Shown one piece after another: positions 32,003 to 41,264 of a stretch of 64,000 nt of DNA. Both the position numbers and the translations under genes were made by a program. Positions within the stretch are counted from its first letter, which is position 1, and each line of letters opens with the position of its first letter. This stretch comes from Nocardioides marmoriginsengisoli (GTDB lineage: Bacteria; Actinomycetota; Actinomycetes; Propionibacteriales; Nocardioidaceae), in NCBI RefSeq assembly GCF_003725695.1, contig NZ_RJSE01000007.1, forward strand, positions 944,963 through 1,008,962, in the 5' to 3' direction. The notes below the pieces were generated by a model. The model saw only the letters and a list, made by a program, of their open reading frames with translations, ran no database searches and was not told where the DNA came from.

Positions 32003-33510
32003 CGAGCTTCAGCGAGTACCGGGGCCGCCGCCGACTTAAAGGACAGAGCTGAATCCTCGATCGGCTCCGTGCCCAGCATTTGCCGGTCGCCTTTGTAGTC
32101 CTGTGCGACGACCCAAGGACCCCTCGACCCCTGTTGCGGGAACAAGTGCATCGCGCGGTTTACGTAGCCGGTGCCCATATCGATGAAAGGGCTGCGAGTC
32201 ATCGAGGGATCGTCGTCAATCGTGGGAGTCGCCGTCGAGTAGCCGTGCCGGTCCATATGGGCGAGCAGCCGGCAGGTCCATTGTGCGACGAGGTCAGCCT
32301 TCAATGTCCACGCGTGATTCACGTAGCCGATCGTGAACGTGAAGTTCGGGATGTCGCTGACCATCAGCGTTTTGTAGATCAGGTGGTCAGGAAGGATCGA
32401 CTCCTTGCCATCGACGTGTAGTGGGATCTTGCCAAACGGAACCATGTTCAGGCCTGTGGCAGTCACGATCACATCAGCTTCAAGTTCGTTGCCGGATTCA
32501 AGCAGGATGCCGGACTCGGTGAATCTGACGATGCGATCGGTCACGACCGATGCCCTTCCGTCCGCGATAGCCTCGAACATGTCGCCGTCTGTGACAATGC
32601 ACATGCGCTGATCCCAAGGTGCGTAGTCAGGATTGAAGTGTTTGTCCACGTCGTATCCCACGGGCAAGGCCTTGACGTTGACCTTCCGAACCAACGCGCG
32701 CATTTGCTTTGGGAACCTGCGGCTCGCGTTGTAGAGCAGCGTCGCCTTGTTGATGTTGATGTAACGAGTGATCTTGTAGACGAGCGCGTCGGGCAGCACC
32801 TGACGCAGAAAAATTGGAAGGGGGTCCCTTCGTGGAAGAGGCAACACATATGACGGCGAGCGTTGCAACATCGTGACGTGCTCCGCCGTCTCCGCCATGA
32901 CGGGGACAACCGTTACTGCGGTTGCGCCGCTGCCAATGATGACGACCCTCTTCCCGGCGTAGTCCAGGTCCACTGGCCAGTGCTGTGGATGGATGATCTC
33001 GCCGCGGAAGTTCTCGCGACCCTCGAAATGAGGTGAATAACCTTCGTCGCCGTCGTAGTAGCCAGCAGCTGATGTCAAGAAGCTGCAGGTAACGTCAAAG
33101 CGTTCGCGGTCGCTTGTTCGTTCGATCGTGACGGTCCAGGTCGCGTTGGCAGTAGAGAAGTCGGCGTTCACAACCTTGTGGCCGAGGTGGATACGAGACG
33201 CGAGGTCGTTCTCGTCGATCGTCTCCTGCAGATAGTCCAGGATCTCGTGGCCATCGGCAATCGCGTTGTCCCTGTTCCAGGTCTTGAAGCTGAAGCCGAA
33301 GGCGTAGAGGTCCGCGTCCGATCGGATACCCGGGTAGCGGAACAGGTCCCAAGTGCCGCCGATCGCGTCGCGGGCCTCGATGATGGCGAACGTCTTGCCC
33401 GGCTGTAGCTTGCGGAGGTGATGGCCCATGCCAATGCCGGTCAACCCAGCACCCACTACGAGGACATCGACGTGTGAGGGGATTGCGGCGGTTGAAAGGT
33501 ATTCGTTCAT
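31999..33510 (-). CDS. EthA-like FAD-dependent monooxygenase (class B, Baeyer-Villiger type), 503 aa
   Basis: FAD-binding VVGAGLTGIGMGHHLRK near the N-terminus, GGTWDLFRYPGIRSDADLY, fingerprint FRGEIIHPQHWP (FxGxxxHxxxW-P), second Rossmann GSGATAVT for NADPH. Length and the variant fingerprint ending in P match the EthA group, which oxidises ketones, aldehydes or thioamides. First gene of a three-gene minus operon with hydrolase and alcohol dehydrogenase. Divergent from a PucR-like regulator, which may control it. Confidence 0.9.
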   Translation of the reverse strand: MNEYLSTAAIPSHVDVLVVGAGLTGIGMGHHLRKLQPGKTFAIIEARDAIGGTWDLFRYPGIRSDADLYAFGFSFKTWNRDNAIADGHEILDYLQETIDENDLASRIHLGHKVVNADFSTANATWTVTIERTSDRERFDVTCSFLTSAAGYYDGDEGYSPHFEGRENFRGEIIHPQHWPVDLDYAGKRVVIIGSGATAVTVVPVMAETAEHVTMLQRSPSYVLPLPRRDPLPIFLRQVLPDALVYKITRYININKATLLYNASRRFPKQMRALVRKVNVKALPVGYDVDKHFNPDYAPWDQRMCIVTDGDMFEAIADGRASVVTDRIVRFTESGILLESGNELEADVIVTATGLNMVPFGKIPLHVDGKESILPDHLIYKTLMVSDIPNFTFTIGYVNHAWTLKADLVAQWTCRLLAHMDRHGYSTATPTIDDDPSMTRSPFIDMGTGYVNRAMHLFPQQGSRGPWVVAQDYKGDRQMLGTEPIEDSALSFKSAAAPVLAEAR

Positions 33511-33779
33511 CGTCGTGCTTCTTTCGAGAGAGTGCGTGTAAAGGTTGGGGAAGGATCCAAGGACCAGTGCGGCATCAGGAGCGAACGAGCTGGACGCTCT
33601 TCCGCGGTTCTTCTTGGCTCACTTCGTGTCCGTCGCCATCTCTCCCGACGGTCTCCGTGCCCTCGCGGGGTAAGACGTCACGCTTCTGATCCGGAAATTC
33701 TGCGGTTTCGATCTATGCAGCAACGTATGACTCTTTTGGGGGTAGCGCTCGTCACGGCATGCCAGATCTCTGGCGGACG

Positions 33780-33798
33780 ATTGTCGTCTGGCGACAAT
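33780..33798. promoter_or_regulatory. Inverted repeat ATTGTCG-N5-CGACAAT, operator candidate
   Basis: Perfect 7-bp arms (33780-33786, 33792-33798) in the ~425-bp divergent region between the monooxygenase operon and the PucR-like gene. No T-run follows, so an operator is likelier than a terminator. Nothing else recognisable in 33511-33935. Confidence 0.5.
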
Positions 33799-33935
33799 GG
33801 GTGTGCGAGACCCAGTTGCGCCATGACCCGAGATTCCGAAGGGAGAGTGCATCTCTCGGCCAACAGTCTCGAGAGATTCCGCCTGGATTCAACGTCCGCA
33901 GTTTGGGATGGCGACCGATCCGCAGTGGATGAACG

Positions 33936-35345
33936 ATGTACTCAACTGGCTCGCACGTGCGTTCAGTGATTGTCGCTGACTTAAAGAGCGCTCGCGAAGT
34001 TGCAGAGCGAACTATGAGGGTGGCGAGAATGAAGAGGGCAATCGAAGGCGCGGAACCTGAATGGCCACCTCTGCGGGAGGTCATGGCCGAACGTGTGTGG
34101 CGCAACGTTCTCCAACCGATCGCCGGGACCCTTCGGCAAGCTGCCGCAGCAGTGGCGGCTGACACCGTGTCTTTGGTGCGCGATGAAGTCCCCGAGCTAT
34201 TCGTTGACGCCCAGACCGTCGATGAGGCGACGTCGAGCACGGAGGAAAGTGTGCGACTCTTCGCTCAACTTCTCGAGGTTGGCGGCAATCCAGCCCACAG
34301 CGACCTGCCGCCGTCGACGCTTGCCATCATGCGCTCGGCAGTCTGGAGACAGATTCCGCTGTCGTGGCACTCGCGATTCTATCGACTCGCGCACGAGCAT
34401 GTATGGCGCTGGCTACACAAACATATTCTTGAGGAGACGTTGGACGGGCCCGAGCGAGCGCTGGCCGTGGATCTCGCAACGACGATGCTCCTGCAATTTG
34501 TGGATCGGGCGATGACGCGCGCTGACGACGCTTACGAGGTCGAGAGAGATACGTGGTTGCAAGGCGCCGCAGCTTCGCGCGCAGCCGCTGTCGACGACGT
34601 CCTGGCCGGCCGCGACAACGATGCGCGGGCCTTGTCAGCCAGACTTAGGTATGACCTGAACCGACACCACGTCGGGATCATCGTGTGGTTGAACGGCTCA
34701 AGTGCGCCAGGATCGCTTTTGGCACTCAGCGACGCGGTCGCAGAAATTGCTCGCGCCAATGGCGCGGAGTCCAGCATTACCCATCCGCTAGGTTCGTTGG
34801 CAGTTGCCGGTTGGTTCAGCAGCCGGCATGAGTTCGGGCCTGATTTGAAGTTCGAACTTGGCGAAAAGCGAACATCGGTCTTTCGCAAGGGACTCAAGGT
34901 GGCGGCCGGGCGGCCGGCTCACGGGATAGACGGATTCCGACTGACCTATGTTCAAGCCGGACACGCGCGCCGCGTGGCCGCACTGTTTCCACCCGAAGAT
35001 GTCGGCATCACCCGGTACCAGGACATCGCACTGACTGCGTTGTGCGTCGCCGACCCGGAGCACGCCATACGATTCGTCAGACAGACCCTCGGCTCCCTAG
35101 CCGCGGAGGACGAATCAACGTTTCGGCTTGCCATGACGTTGCACGTCTACCTACGCGAGAATCGCAGTCGTGCTCGGGCTGCAGCTGAGTTGTCTGTTCA
35201 TCCAAACACAGTGAACTACCGCGTGCGTCAGGCCGAGGAACTCCTTGGCCGAAGCATTGACGAGAATTCACTTGAACTTCGCGTCGCTCTTATGATGATC
35301 CCAATTCTCAAGAGACTCGATGTGGCTCGCTCGAGTGGTGCATGA
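33936..35345 (+). CDS. PucR/CdaR-like transcriptional regulator, 469 aa
   Basis: The C-terminal ~60 residues are the PucR-type HTH: LAMTLHVYLRENRSRARAAAELSVHPNTVNYRVRQAEELLGRSI. The centre resembles the GGDEF-like CdaR region, and the N-terminus is a helical ligand-sensing part. The start is uncertain: ATG 33936 is taken, but ATG 34014 (MRVARMKRAIEG) is possible and neither has a strong ribosome-binding site. Members activate neighbouring catabolic operons. It is divergent from the EthA-like monooxygenase operon. Confidence 0.85.
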   Translation: MYSTGSHVRSVIVADLKSAREVAERTMRVARMKRAIEGAEPEWPPLREVMAERVWRNVLQPIAGTLRQAAAAVAADTVSLVRDEVPELFVDAQTVDEATSSTEESVRLFAQLLEVGGNPAHSDLPPSTLAIMRSAVWRQIPLSWHSRFYRLAHEHVWRWLHKHILEETLDGPERALAVDLATTMLLQFVDRAMTRADDAYEVERDTWLQGAAASRAAAVDDVLAGRDNDARALSARLRYDLNRHHVGIIVWLNGSSAPGSLLALSDAVAEIARANGAESSITHPLGSLAVAGWFSSRHEFGPDLKFELGEKRTSVFRKGLKVAAGRPAHGIDGFRLTYVQAGHARRVAALFPPEDVGITRYQDIALTALCVADPEHAIRFVRQTLGSLAAEDESTFRLAMTLHVYLRENRSRARAAAELSVHPNTVNYRVRQAEELLGRSIDENSLELRVALMMIPILKRLDVARSSGA

Positions 35346-35346
35346 G

Positions 35347-35400
35347 GCAGGTCAGACTTCTCTGCCGTGGCTTGACCTGCACTCGGGAAACTTCCGAGTG
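35347..35400 (+). terminator. Probable intrinsic terminator after PucR-like gene
   Basis: Two consecutive inverted repeats: GCAGGTCA (35347-35354) with TGACCTGC (35373-35380), and CACTCGG (35380-35386) with CCGAGTG (35394-35400) followed by TTTGACAAAA. They lie between convergent genes. Confidence 0.55.
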
Positions 35401-35585
35401 TTTGACAAAAGGCGATGAGACCGGACCGTCGCCATCACGAACTAGTGGCTGATCGAGTTGTTCTCGAACTTCACTTCGTTGGGCGCTGGGTGCTGGGCGA
35501 AGCCGCGGACACGGCAGCCTGCTGTGCAACCGCCGGGCGCTCCAAGGCGCGTGGTCGGCAAGTCAGGGGCTCCCGTGAGACGGCG

Positions 35586-36446
35586 TCACTTAGTCGATGC
35601 GCCGCCCAAGAGGGTAAGGGCACCGAACCACAGTACGCCTGGATTGATGCGCTCGGGGTGGAGTCTGTTCATCCCCTCGAAAAACTCAAGGGGCGTGGCG
35701 GAAATCGGCAGTTGCGTGTCCACATCGTCGAGGTAGCGTCGTGTGCGACCGATGTCGGCCGGGTCGTCCCGACGGGTGGGGTCTTTGTGTGAGGCCACCA
35801 CATATTCAGCTCCGAGCGACTCTACTTGGTCGAGAGCCTGTCGCCACGAGTCGCGGCCCCCGCCAGCGGATTCCGCGAGTGAGAGGTGCACGCCGTTGTA
35901 GACGACATCACCAGCGACCGCCAACTTGAGGCTCGGTACCCAGAGTACGGTCGTGTCGTCGCTGTCGGTATGACCAACCTCGATGGGGATCAGCGACTCG
36001 CCCTCCAAGCTCAATCCCTCCTCGCCGACGACCTGCACGTCGACAGGGGCGGTCGGGATTTGGTCCGGAAACAGCAAGCCCCAGAACTCTTCGCGGGACT
36101 CCGCGCTGTCCAGGTCGGCCATGAGCGCTTTCGTCCCGGCCGTCGCGCGGACCACGGCGTCAGGGAATCGTTCGAGCACGACGGGAGCGCCGAGCCAGTG
36201 GTCGCCATGGCCGTGCGTGATGTAGATCTCTGTGATGACACGGCCGGTCCTTTCGACCCAGGCAAGCATCTTCGCGGTGGTGGCCCTGGTGAAAGGTGGG
36301 TCGACAAGGACGGCATCGTGCTTTCCGTAGATAAGGGTCGTCGCGGTCGGCGACCACTCCATGGGATCCCCGTTGGGAAGGTTGAGAGTGCCGCTGCTCT
36401 GCGAAACCGAGGGGGTCACGAACAGGTCATACTGCAATTGGGTCAT
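35586..36446 (-). CDS. Metallo-beta-lactamase-fold hydrolase, 286 aa
   Basis: AAGGAAC precedes ATG 36446 (MTQLQYDLFVTPSVSQSSG). The metal motif HGHGDHW, downstream VEVGHTDSDDT and VASHKD give the MBL ligand set. The C-terminal helical part is typical of glyoxalase-II-like or lactonase-like members. It lies 50 bp downstream of the MDR-SnoaL fusion stop in the same direction, so may be co-transcribed. Possible role: opening a lactone or thioester. Confidence 0.82.
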   Translation of the reverse strand: MTQLQYDLFVTPSVSQSSGTLNLPNGDPMEWSPTATTLIYGKHDAVLVDPPFTRATTAKMLAWVERTGRVITEIYITHGHGDHWLGAPVVLERFPDAVVRATAGTKALMADLDSAESREEFWGLLFPDQIPTAPVDVQVVGEEGLSLEGESLIPIEVGHTDSDDTTVLWVPSLKLAVAGDVVYNGVHLSLAESAGGGRDSWRQALDQVESLGAEYVVASHKDPTRRDDPADIGRTRRYLDDVDTQLPISATPLEFFEGMNRLHPERINPGVLWFGALTLLGGASTK

Positions 36447-36496
36447 AGTTGTTCCTTTCTTTAGAGCAACTGAGGAGCTGTCGGGCGAAGATGTCG

Positions 36497-38266
36497 CTAC
36501 GACGCTCCGGGCGTCAAGAACATCGTGTTGCCGTTGGCGGAGGTCTCCGGGACGTCCTGCGAGGCGTCCCAGTGTTCGACGATCCTTCCGTCCTGTACCC
36601 GAAAGAGATCGATGACCGCCCGGCCGCGCTCGCCAGGTGCGTCGACATAATGGCTGTGGACAGCCACCAAATCGCCCTCGGCGATGACCTGCTGCGGTGC
36701 CACCTTCAGTTGCGGGTACCGCCCAAAGAACGCGGCAAGGCCGGACTTTAGGCCCGGCGCGCCGTCGGGGATGTTCGGGCTGTGCTCGCGGTAATCGGTG
36801 CATACGTACGTGTCGATGGCGGCCAGGTCTTTTCGGACCAGAAGCTGCCGCACGTAGTCAGTGACGAGTTTCTTGTTGTACGGGGTGAACCGTCGTCGGC
36901 CCGCAGCCTCAATCTGTGGCTCATTGAACGTCGAAAACATGTCGTTGCCGTTGGCCGTGGTCGCAGGCACCTCCTGCAGGATGTCCCAGTGTTCGGCGAT
37001 CCTTCCGTCATGGAAGCGGAAGATGTCAAAGACGGCGAGTCCTGGAGTGCCAGGGACCAGGACACCGTGAGAGTGCAGAACCACTAGGTCACCCTCCGTG
37101 ACGAGCCGTTTCTCCTCGTAAGTGGCGTCCGGGAACTGCAGTTTCCAGGCTGCGCCGAAGGCCTTCATGGCTTCCGGGCCGTCGGGAGCCAGCGGATTGT
37201 GCTGAATGTATTCCGGACGCACGTAGCGGTCGATGAGGGCCGAGTCACCGCCCTCGAACGCCGCCCTGAGGACCTTTACGGCGATCTGCCCCTTCACGGT
37301 CCCCTCCATCGTGAGAACGATCTTGCCGGTGGTGCGGCCGGTCTCACCGAGGGCGTGGGCCTTAGCTGCCTCGGCGAGCGGGAAGGTGGCCTCAATATGG
37401 GCGCGCAAGGCGCCGGTTTCCACAAGATTGGCGATGGCTTGCATGCCGGCTTGGTCAGCCTCGACGAGGAGGGACTCATAGCGGATACCGTGCTCGGCGA
37501 TCTCTGCCAGTTCTTCGGGGTCGATAGCTACCGGCAGGATCGATACGAGTGTGCCGCCCGGGTGAAGGACAGCGACGGAGCGGCCGCGGGCGACGGGGTC
37601 CAAAGAGATCGAGTCTAGGACCACGTCGATGTCCGTGACGACTTCGGCGAAGTCGACGGTGCGATAGTCAATGACCTCGTCGGCTCCTAGGCCACGTACG
37701 AAGTCGTGTTTCGCGGCGCTTGCGGTTCCGATCACGTACGCGCCACGGGACTTGGCGATTTGGACGGCGAGATGACCAACCCCGCCGGCGGCTGCGTGGA
37801 TGAGGACGCGCTGGTTGGGTTGAACGTCGGCTGTGTCGACGAGTGCCTGGTACGCGGTCAGAGCGGCGAGCGGGAGAGCGCCGGCCTGTATGTGGTCGAT
37901 GCTAGGGGGCTTGTGAGCGAAGGCACGGGCAGAACCGCACACGTATTCGGCATGGGAACCGACTCCGTAGGGGTAGGGCAGCATGCCGAAGACTTCGTCG
38001 CCCTGTTTGAACAGCGTGACGCCCGTGCCAACGGCCTCGACGACGCCGGAGACGTCCCAGCCAAGGACGAGCGGCAGGCGGTCGATGGTCCGTGGCTGGG
38101 CGCGGTTCCACCAGTCGGTTGGGTTGACCCCAGCGGCGTGGACCGCGACCAGGATCTCACTCGGACCCGGCACGGGCCGAGGAAGGTCTACCTCTTGAAG
38201 CACTTCGGGGGAACCGTAAGTCTCCTGGAGGATGGCGCGCATCGTGACTGTGCTGGAATTCGTCAT
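36497..38266 (-). CDS. Fusion of MDR quinone oxidoreductase with two SnoaL-like domains, 589 aa
   Basis: Start ATG 38266 (MTNSSTVTMRAILQETYGSPEVLQEV). Residues ~1-325: zinc-less medium-chain reductase (VHAAGVNPTDWWNRA, LGWDVSGVVEAVG, LIHAAAGGVGHLAVQIAKSRGA). Residues ~335-455 and ~465-585: two related SnoaL-like/NTF2-fold domains (YIQHNPLAPDGPEAMKAF...DIFRFHDGRIAEHWDILQEVP; YREHSPNIPDGAPGLKSGL...DLFRVQDGRIVEHWDASQDVP). The frame is continuous through all three, so this is a true fusion, or two genes merged with domain duplication. SnoaL-fold proteins act as cyclases, isomerases or hydrolases on polyketide or terpenoid-like substrates. Confidence 0.88.
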   Translation of the reverse strand: MTNSSTVTMRAILQETYGSPEVLQEVDLPRPVPGPSEILVAVHAAGVNPTDWWNRAQPRTIDRLPLVLGWDVSGVVEAVGTGVTLFKQGDEVFGMLPYPYGVGSHAEYVCGSARAFAHKPPSIDHIQAGALPLAALTAYQALVDTADVQPNQRVLIHAAAGGVGHLAVQIAKSRGAYVIGTASAAKHDFVRGLGADEVIDYRTVDFAEVVTDIDVVLDSISLDPVARGRSVAVLHPGGTLVSILPVAIDPEELAEIAEHGIRYESLLVEADQAGMQAIANLVETGALRAHIEATFPLAEAAKAHALGETGRTTGKIVLTMEGTVKGQIAVKVLRAAFEGGDSALIDRYVRPEYIQHNPLAPDGPEAMKAFGAAWKLQFPDATYEEKRLVTEGDLVVLHSHGVLVPGTPGLAVFDIFRFHDGRIAEHWDILQEVPATTANGNDMFSTFNEPQIEAAGRRRFTPYNKKLVTDYVRQLLVRKDLAAIDTYVCTDYREHSPNIPDGAPGLKSGLAAFFGRYPQLKVAPQQVIAEGDLVAVHSHYVDAPGERGRAVIDLFRVQDGRIVEHWDASQDVPETSANGNTMFLTPGAS

Positions 38267-38293
38267 GCGTCCAGCGTCGCCGCATGTCACGGC

Positions 38294-38321
38294 GGTCACC
38301 ATGGCATGAATGCCAAGTTAC
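38294..38321 (-). promoter_or_regulatory. ACTTGGCA-type motif upstream of the MDR-SnoaL gene
   Basis: On the minus strand TAACTTGGCATTCATGCC precedes the fusion gene start by ~30 bp. The core matches motifs at 43530, 45971, 49001 and 49072. It lies between the fusion gene and the divergent GlxA-type regulator. Confidence 0.45.
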
Positions 38322-38645
38322 AACGGGATCGCGCCAATGGTCGAGGATTCGACGCACTGATTCTCATTGAGGGCCATTGGTCGTGTGAGTTCGGTGCGGC
38401 AGCGCGGGTCTCTCGGTTCCTGGATCGATTCGTAGATCCTGGCATTGGCGAGGACGTTCGCGACGTATGTGAATGTCGGGTCTCAGTTCGCTGGTCAGCT
38501 AACGTGGCAGACGGTTGATCAGGCACGGCCGCGCACGTGATCATCAGGAGCGGGCGCGGCCCGCTCGCTCCGAGGACTGGTGGGAGGCATCGCCACTGCC
38601 CCCGGGTAGCATGGCGCGAATATCGACTATCGACGGGATCCTGCC

Positions 38646-39623
38646 GTGGCAAACCTTCACCGCATCGTCGTCCTGGCTAGCGAAGGGGTGTATCCATTCG
38701 AACTCGGCATTCCGAGCCGCGTGTTCGGGGCTGCGGGCGGCCGCTACGAGGTACTTACTTGCAGCGTTGATGGCCTCCCCGTCCGCACCAATTCCGACTT
38801 CTCGATCACGGTCGAGCACGGCCCAGAGGTACTTCGCACGGCCGACACCGTGGTTATACCGCCATTTGTCTCGCCTGCGATCCCGCATGGAGTGCCGACA
38901 GCCGTGGTGAAGGCGCTCAGTTCCGTTCCTCCTGGTGCACGGCTGGTCTCGATCTGTACCGGCGCGTTTGTCTTAGCCGCTGCAGGGCTCCTCGATGGTC
39001 GCCCGGCAACCACTCACTGGCGGACGACGGACCTCTTCCGCGAATGGTTTCCTCAGGTCGCACTGAATCCCGACGTCCTTTTCATCGATGACGGAGACGT
39101 GATGACGTCGGCCGGCGCCGCCTCTGGTCTTGACCTATGTCTGCACATCATCCGCAAGGACCACGGCAGCGAAGTCGCGAACCAGGTCGCCCGCATGTGC
39201 GTCGTCCCCCCTTGGCGCGACGGAGGACAGGCGCAATATATCCAGCACCCGGTACCTGAGGCCGGGGACAGCGGAACGGCTGGCGCTCGTCTATGGGCGC
39301 TGGGGAACATCCATGAGCCGATGACCCTGGCGGATCTTGCCGAGCGCTCCCATATGAGCCTGCGTACCTTTGTCCGCCGTTTCACCGAAGAGGTCGGAAT
39401 GAGCCCGGGACGGTGGTTGATCCAGCAGCGCATCGAGCGTGCGCGACACCTCCTGGAGACCACGGATCTGCCTGTCGAGGAGATAGCGGGCTGGGTCGGC
39501 TTTTCCGGTGGCACGTCACTACGAGAGCACTTGCGCGCCGCCATCGGCGTCTCGCCGTTCGCCTACCGGCGCACTTTCCGGGGCACTTTGATACCCGATC
39601 CGCCGAACACCACCGCAAAGTGA
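38646..39623 (+). CDS. GlxA-type AraC-family regulator with DJ-1/PfpI domain, 325 aa
   Basis: GTG start. Residues ~5-170 are a DJ-1/PfpI-like amidotransferase fold with a nucleophile-elbow-like SICTGAFVLAAAG (Cys present). Residues ~225-315 are two AraC HTHs (MTLADLAERSHMSLRTFVRRFTEEVGMSPGRWLIQQRIERARHLLE; VEEIAGWVGFSGGTSLREHLRAAIGVSPFAYRRTF). The family activates catabolic genes. Divergent from the MDR-SnoaL fusion across a region holding the ACTTGGCA motif. Confidence 0.9.
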   Translation: MANLHRIVVLASEGVYPFELGIPSRVFGAAGGRYEVLTCSVDGLPVRTNSDFSITVEHGPEVLRTADTVVIPPFVSPAIPHGVPTAVVKALSSVPPGARLVSICTGAFVLAAAGLLDGRPATTHWRTTDLFREWFPQVALNPDVLFIDDGDVMTSAGAASGLDLCLHIIRKDHGSEVANQVARMCVVPPWRDGGQAQYIQHPVPEAGDSGTAGARLWALGNIHEPMTLADLAERSHMSLRTFVRRFTEEVGMSPGRWLIQQRIERARHLLETTDLPVEEIAGWVGFSGGTSLREHLRAAIGVSPFAYRRTFRGTLIPDPPNTTAK

Positions 39624-39731
39624 AATAGTCGCCACACTTGCGACGATCAAGCAAATGAAGGCCAAGATTGATCTTCCGCGAGGGTACTAGGCGGTGTCCT
39701 CGGCACGGCGCGGTCGCGCTCAGAACTGTCG

Positions 39732-40883
39732 CTAGCTCAGGAAGTCCCGCCCGATCCGCTCCGCGACTCTCTCCAGGATCGGCCCCGCGTCCGAAATGCA
39801 TTTGGCGATATCCGGCTGCAATTCATTGAGCGCGTAGGCTCGGTGGATTCCGACGCGGCTCAGCTCCGTCCGTGATAGTCCGAGGCGGCCGCACACGGCG
39901 ACTACATTCTTGCCGGCTGCCCGTGCGGCCGCGGCGACGCCCACAGGAGCCTTGCCATGCAAGGTCTGCTGGTCCAGCGACCCCTCACCGGTGATCACCA
40001 GCGTGGCGCGCTCGACCGCCGGCGCGAAACCCAGCACGTCCAGAACTACCTCTATGCCGGGCTGGAAGCGGGCACCGACCAGCAGTGCGCCGTAGCCGAT
40101 ACCACCTCCTGCGCCCGCGCCAGGCGCGGCGGCGTACTCCGTCGCCTTCGGCCGAGCCTCCGCCAGGACGTTGACGTAGTGTCTTAGGGCTGCGTCCAGC
40201 GTCTTTACGTCGTCCTGAGAAGCGCCTTTCTGTGGTCCGTAAACCGCTGGTGCGCCCTCGGGGCCAGTCAGTGGGTTGTCGACGTCGCTGGCCAGGATCA
40301 AATCTACTGAAGCGAGGCGGGGGTCCAAATCCGATAGGTCTGCGCGCGCAAGTTCGGTGAGGCCACCGCCCCCGGGCGACACTGGCTGGCCGCGCTGGTT
40401 AAGGAACCGCGCGCCGAGCGCCGACAGCATGCCCGCGCCACCGTCCGTGGTCGCGCTGCCGCCGGCGCCGAACACAATCGTTCGCGCACCTGCTTCCAGT
40501 CCGGCGCGTAGCAGCTCGCCCGAGCCGTAAGTCGACGCCGTGAGCGGTGCGAACACGCCGGTCGTCATTCGTTGCAGACCGCTCGCCTCCGCCATCTCCA
40601 TGATCGCGGTGTCGCCGCGCAACGCGAACGCTGCGATGACCTCGTGGCCGAGGGGTCCTGTAACTCGCACCTCCCGGCGTTCGAACCCGGCTGAAACTGC
40701 CGCCGCGACCGTCCCGTCGCCCCCGTCGGCGACGGGAAAGGTCTCCACCTCGATGTCCGGTACGACCCGGCGCAGGCCGACCGTCACCCGCTCGGCAACT
40801 TGCACGGCCGTCAGCGAGCCCTTGAACTTGTCCGCGGCTACGAGGACCCGCTGCACACCCTGCGCTCCAGCGTCCACCACCAT
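39732..40883 (-). CDS. Glycerate 2-kinase (GarK/GlxK family), 383 aa
   Basis: Start ATG 40883 with AGAGGAT upstream (MVVDAGAQGVQRVLVAADKFKGSLTA). Family motifs: DKFKGSLTA, PVADGGDGT, GSATTDGGAGMLSALGARF, DVDNPLTG, GAGAGGGIGYG, TGEGSLDQQT. Uses ATP to phosphorylate D-glycerate, linking glyoxylate-derived carbon to glycolysis. It is convergent with the GlxA-type regulator. With the haloacetate-dehalogenase-like enzyme at 20.9 kb it could belong to glycolate/glyoxylate use, but the distance makes that speculative. Confidence 0.9.
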   Translation of the reverse strand: MVVDAGAQGVQRVLVAADKFKGSLTAVQVAERVTVGLRRVVPDIEVETFPVADGGDGTVAAAVSAGFERREVRVTGPLGHEVIAAFALRGDTAIMEMAEASGLQRMTTGVFAPLTASTYGSGELLRAGLEAGARTIVFGAGGSATTDGGAGMLSALGARFLNQRGQPVSPGGGGLTELARADLSDLDPRLASVDLILASDVDNPLTGPEGAPAVYGPQKGASQDDVKTLDAALRHYVNVLAEARPKATEYAAAPGAGAGGGIGYGALLVGARFQPGIEVVLDVLGFAPAVERATLVITGEGSLDQQTLHGKAPVGVAAAARAAGKNVVAVCGRLGLSRTELSRVGIHRAYALNELQPDIAKCISDAGPILERVAERIGRDFLS

Positions 40884-40985
40884 GCCACATCCTCTACCTT
40901 GCGTCGGCCTCCAAAATTTCGGCACTAAAAGCTGTGGCGGCGCGCCGAATGTTCCTCGACTACGTTCTTCGGCCTGGCGCAGTGC

Positions 40986-41264
40986 CTACGACCGACTCAA
41001 CAGAACCACACGACGGTTCGCCCGCGTTCTGTCGGACCCGACGGACCGATCGACGAGCGCGCGTGCCTCGTTGCCATCTGCGCCTTGCCGGTACGGGAGT
41101 TGCCGGTACCGAGCGCGTCCTGCGAAACCCGCAGTCCAGTGCGGCGTTCCAAGGACGGGCAGCGCATTGAGACCTCCGATAGTCAGGTCGTCGTTGAAGC
41201 CGACGACCCGGATGTAGGCGTCCTCATCCGGGTTGTCGGAGGTCGGTGACCACCTCTGAGTCAT
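40986..41264 (-). CDS. Short hypothetical protein, 92 aa, possibly a remnant
   Basis: The ATG directly abuts the TGA of the upstream epoxide-hydrolase-like gene, as in a coupled operon. The first ~35 residues look coding-like (NPDEDAYIRVVGFNDDLTIGGLNALP), then the composition becomes Arg-rich and shadow-like, so this may be the start of a gene truncated or frameshifted at its 3' end. No family recognised. Confidence 0.35.
   Translation of the reverse strand: MTQRWSPTSDNPDEDAYIRVVGFNDDLTIGGLNALPVLGTPHWTAGFAGRARYRQLPYRQGADGNEARALVDRSVGSDRTRANRRVVLLSRS

Noticed and set aside
39628-39644. GTCGC/GCGAC inverted repeat after the GlxA-type gene as a terminator
   Set aside because: Only 5-bp arms and no T-run; too weak to call.
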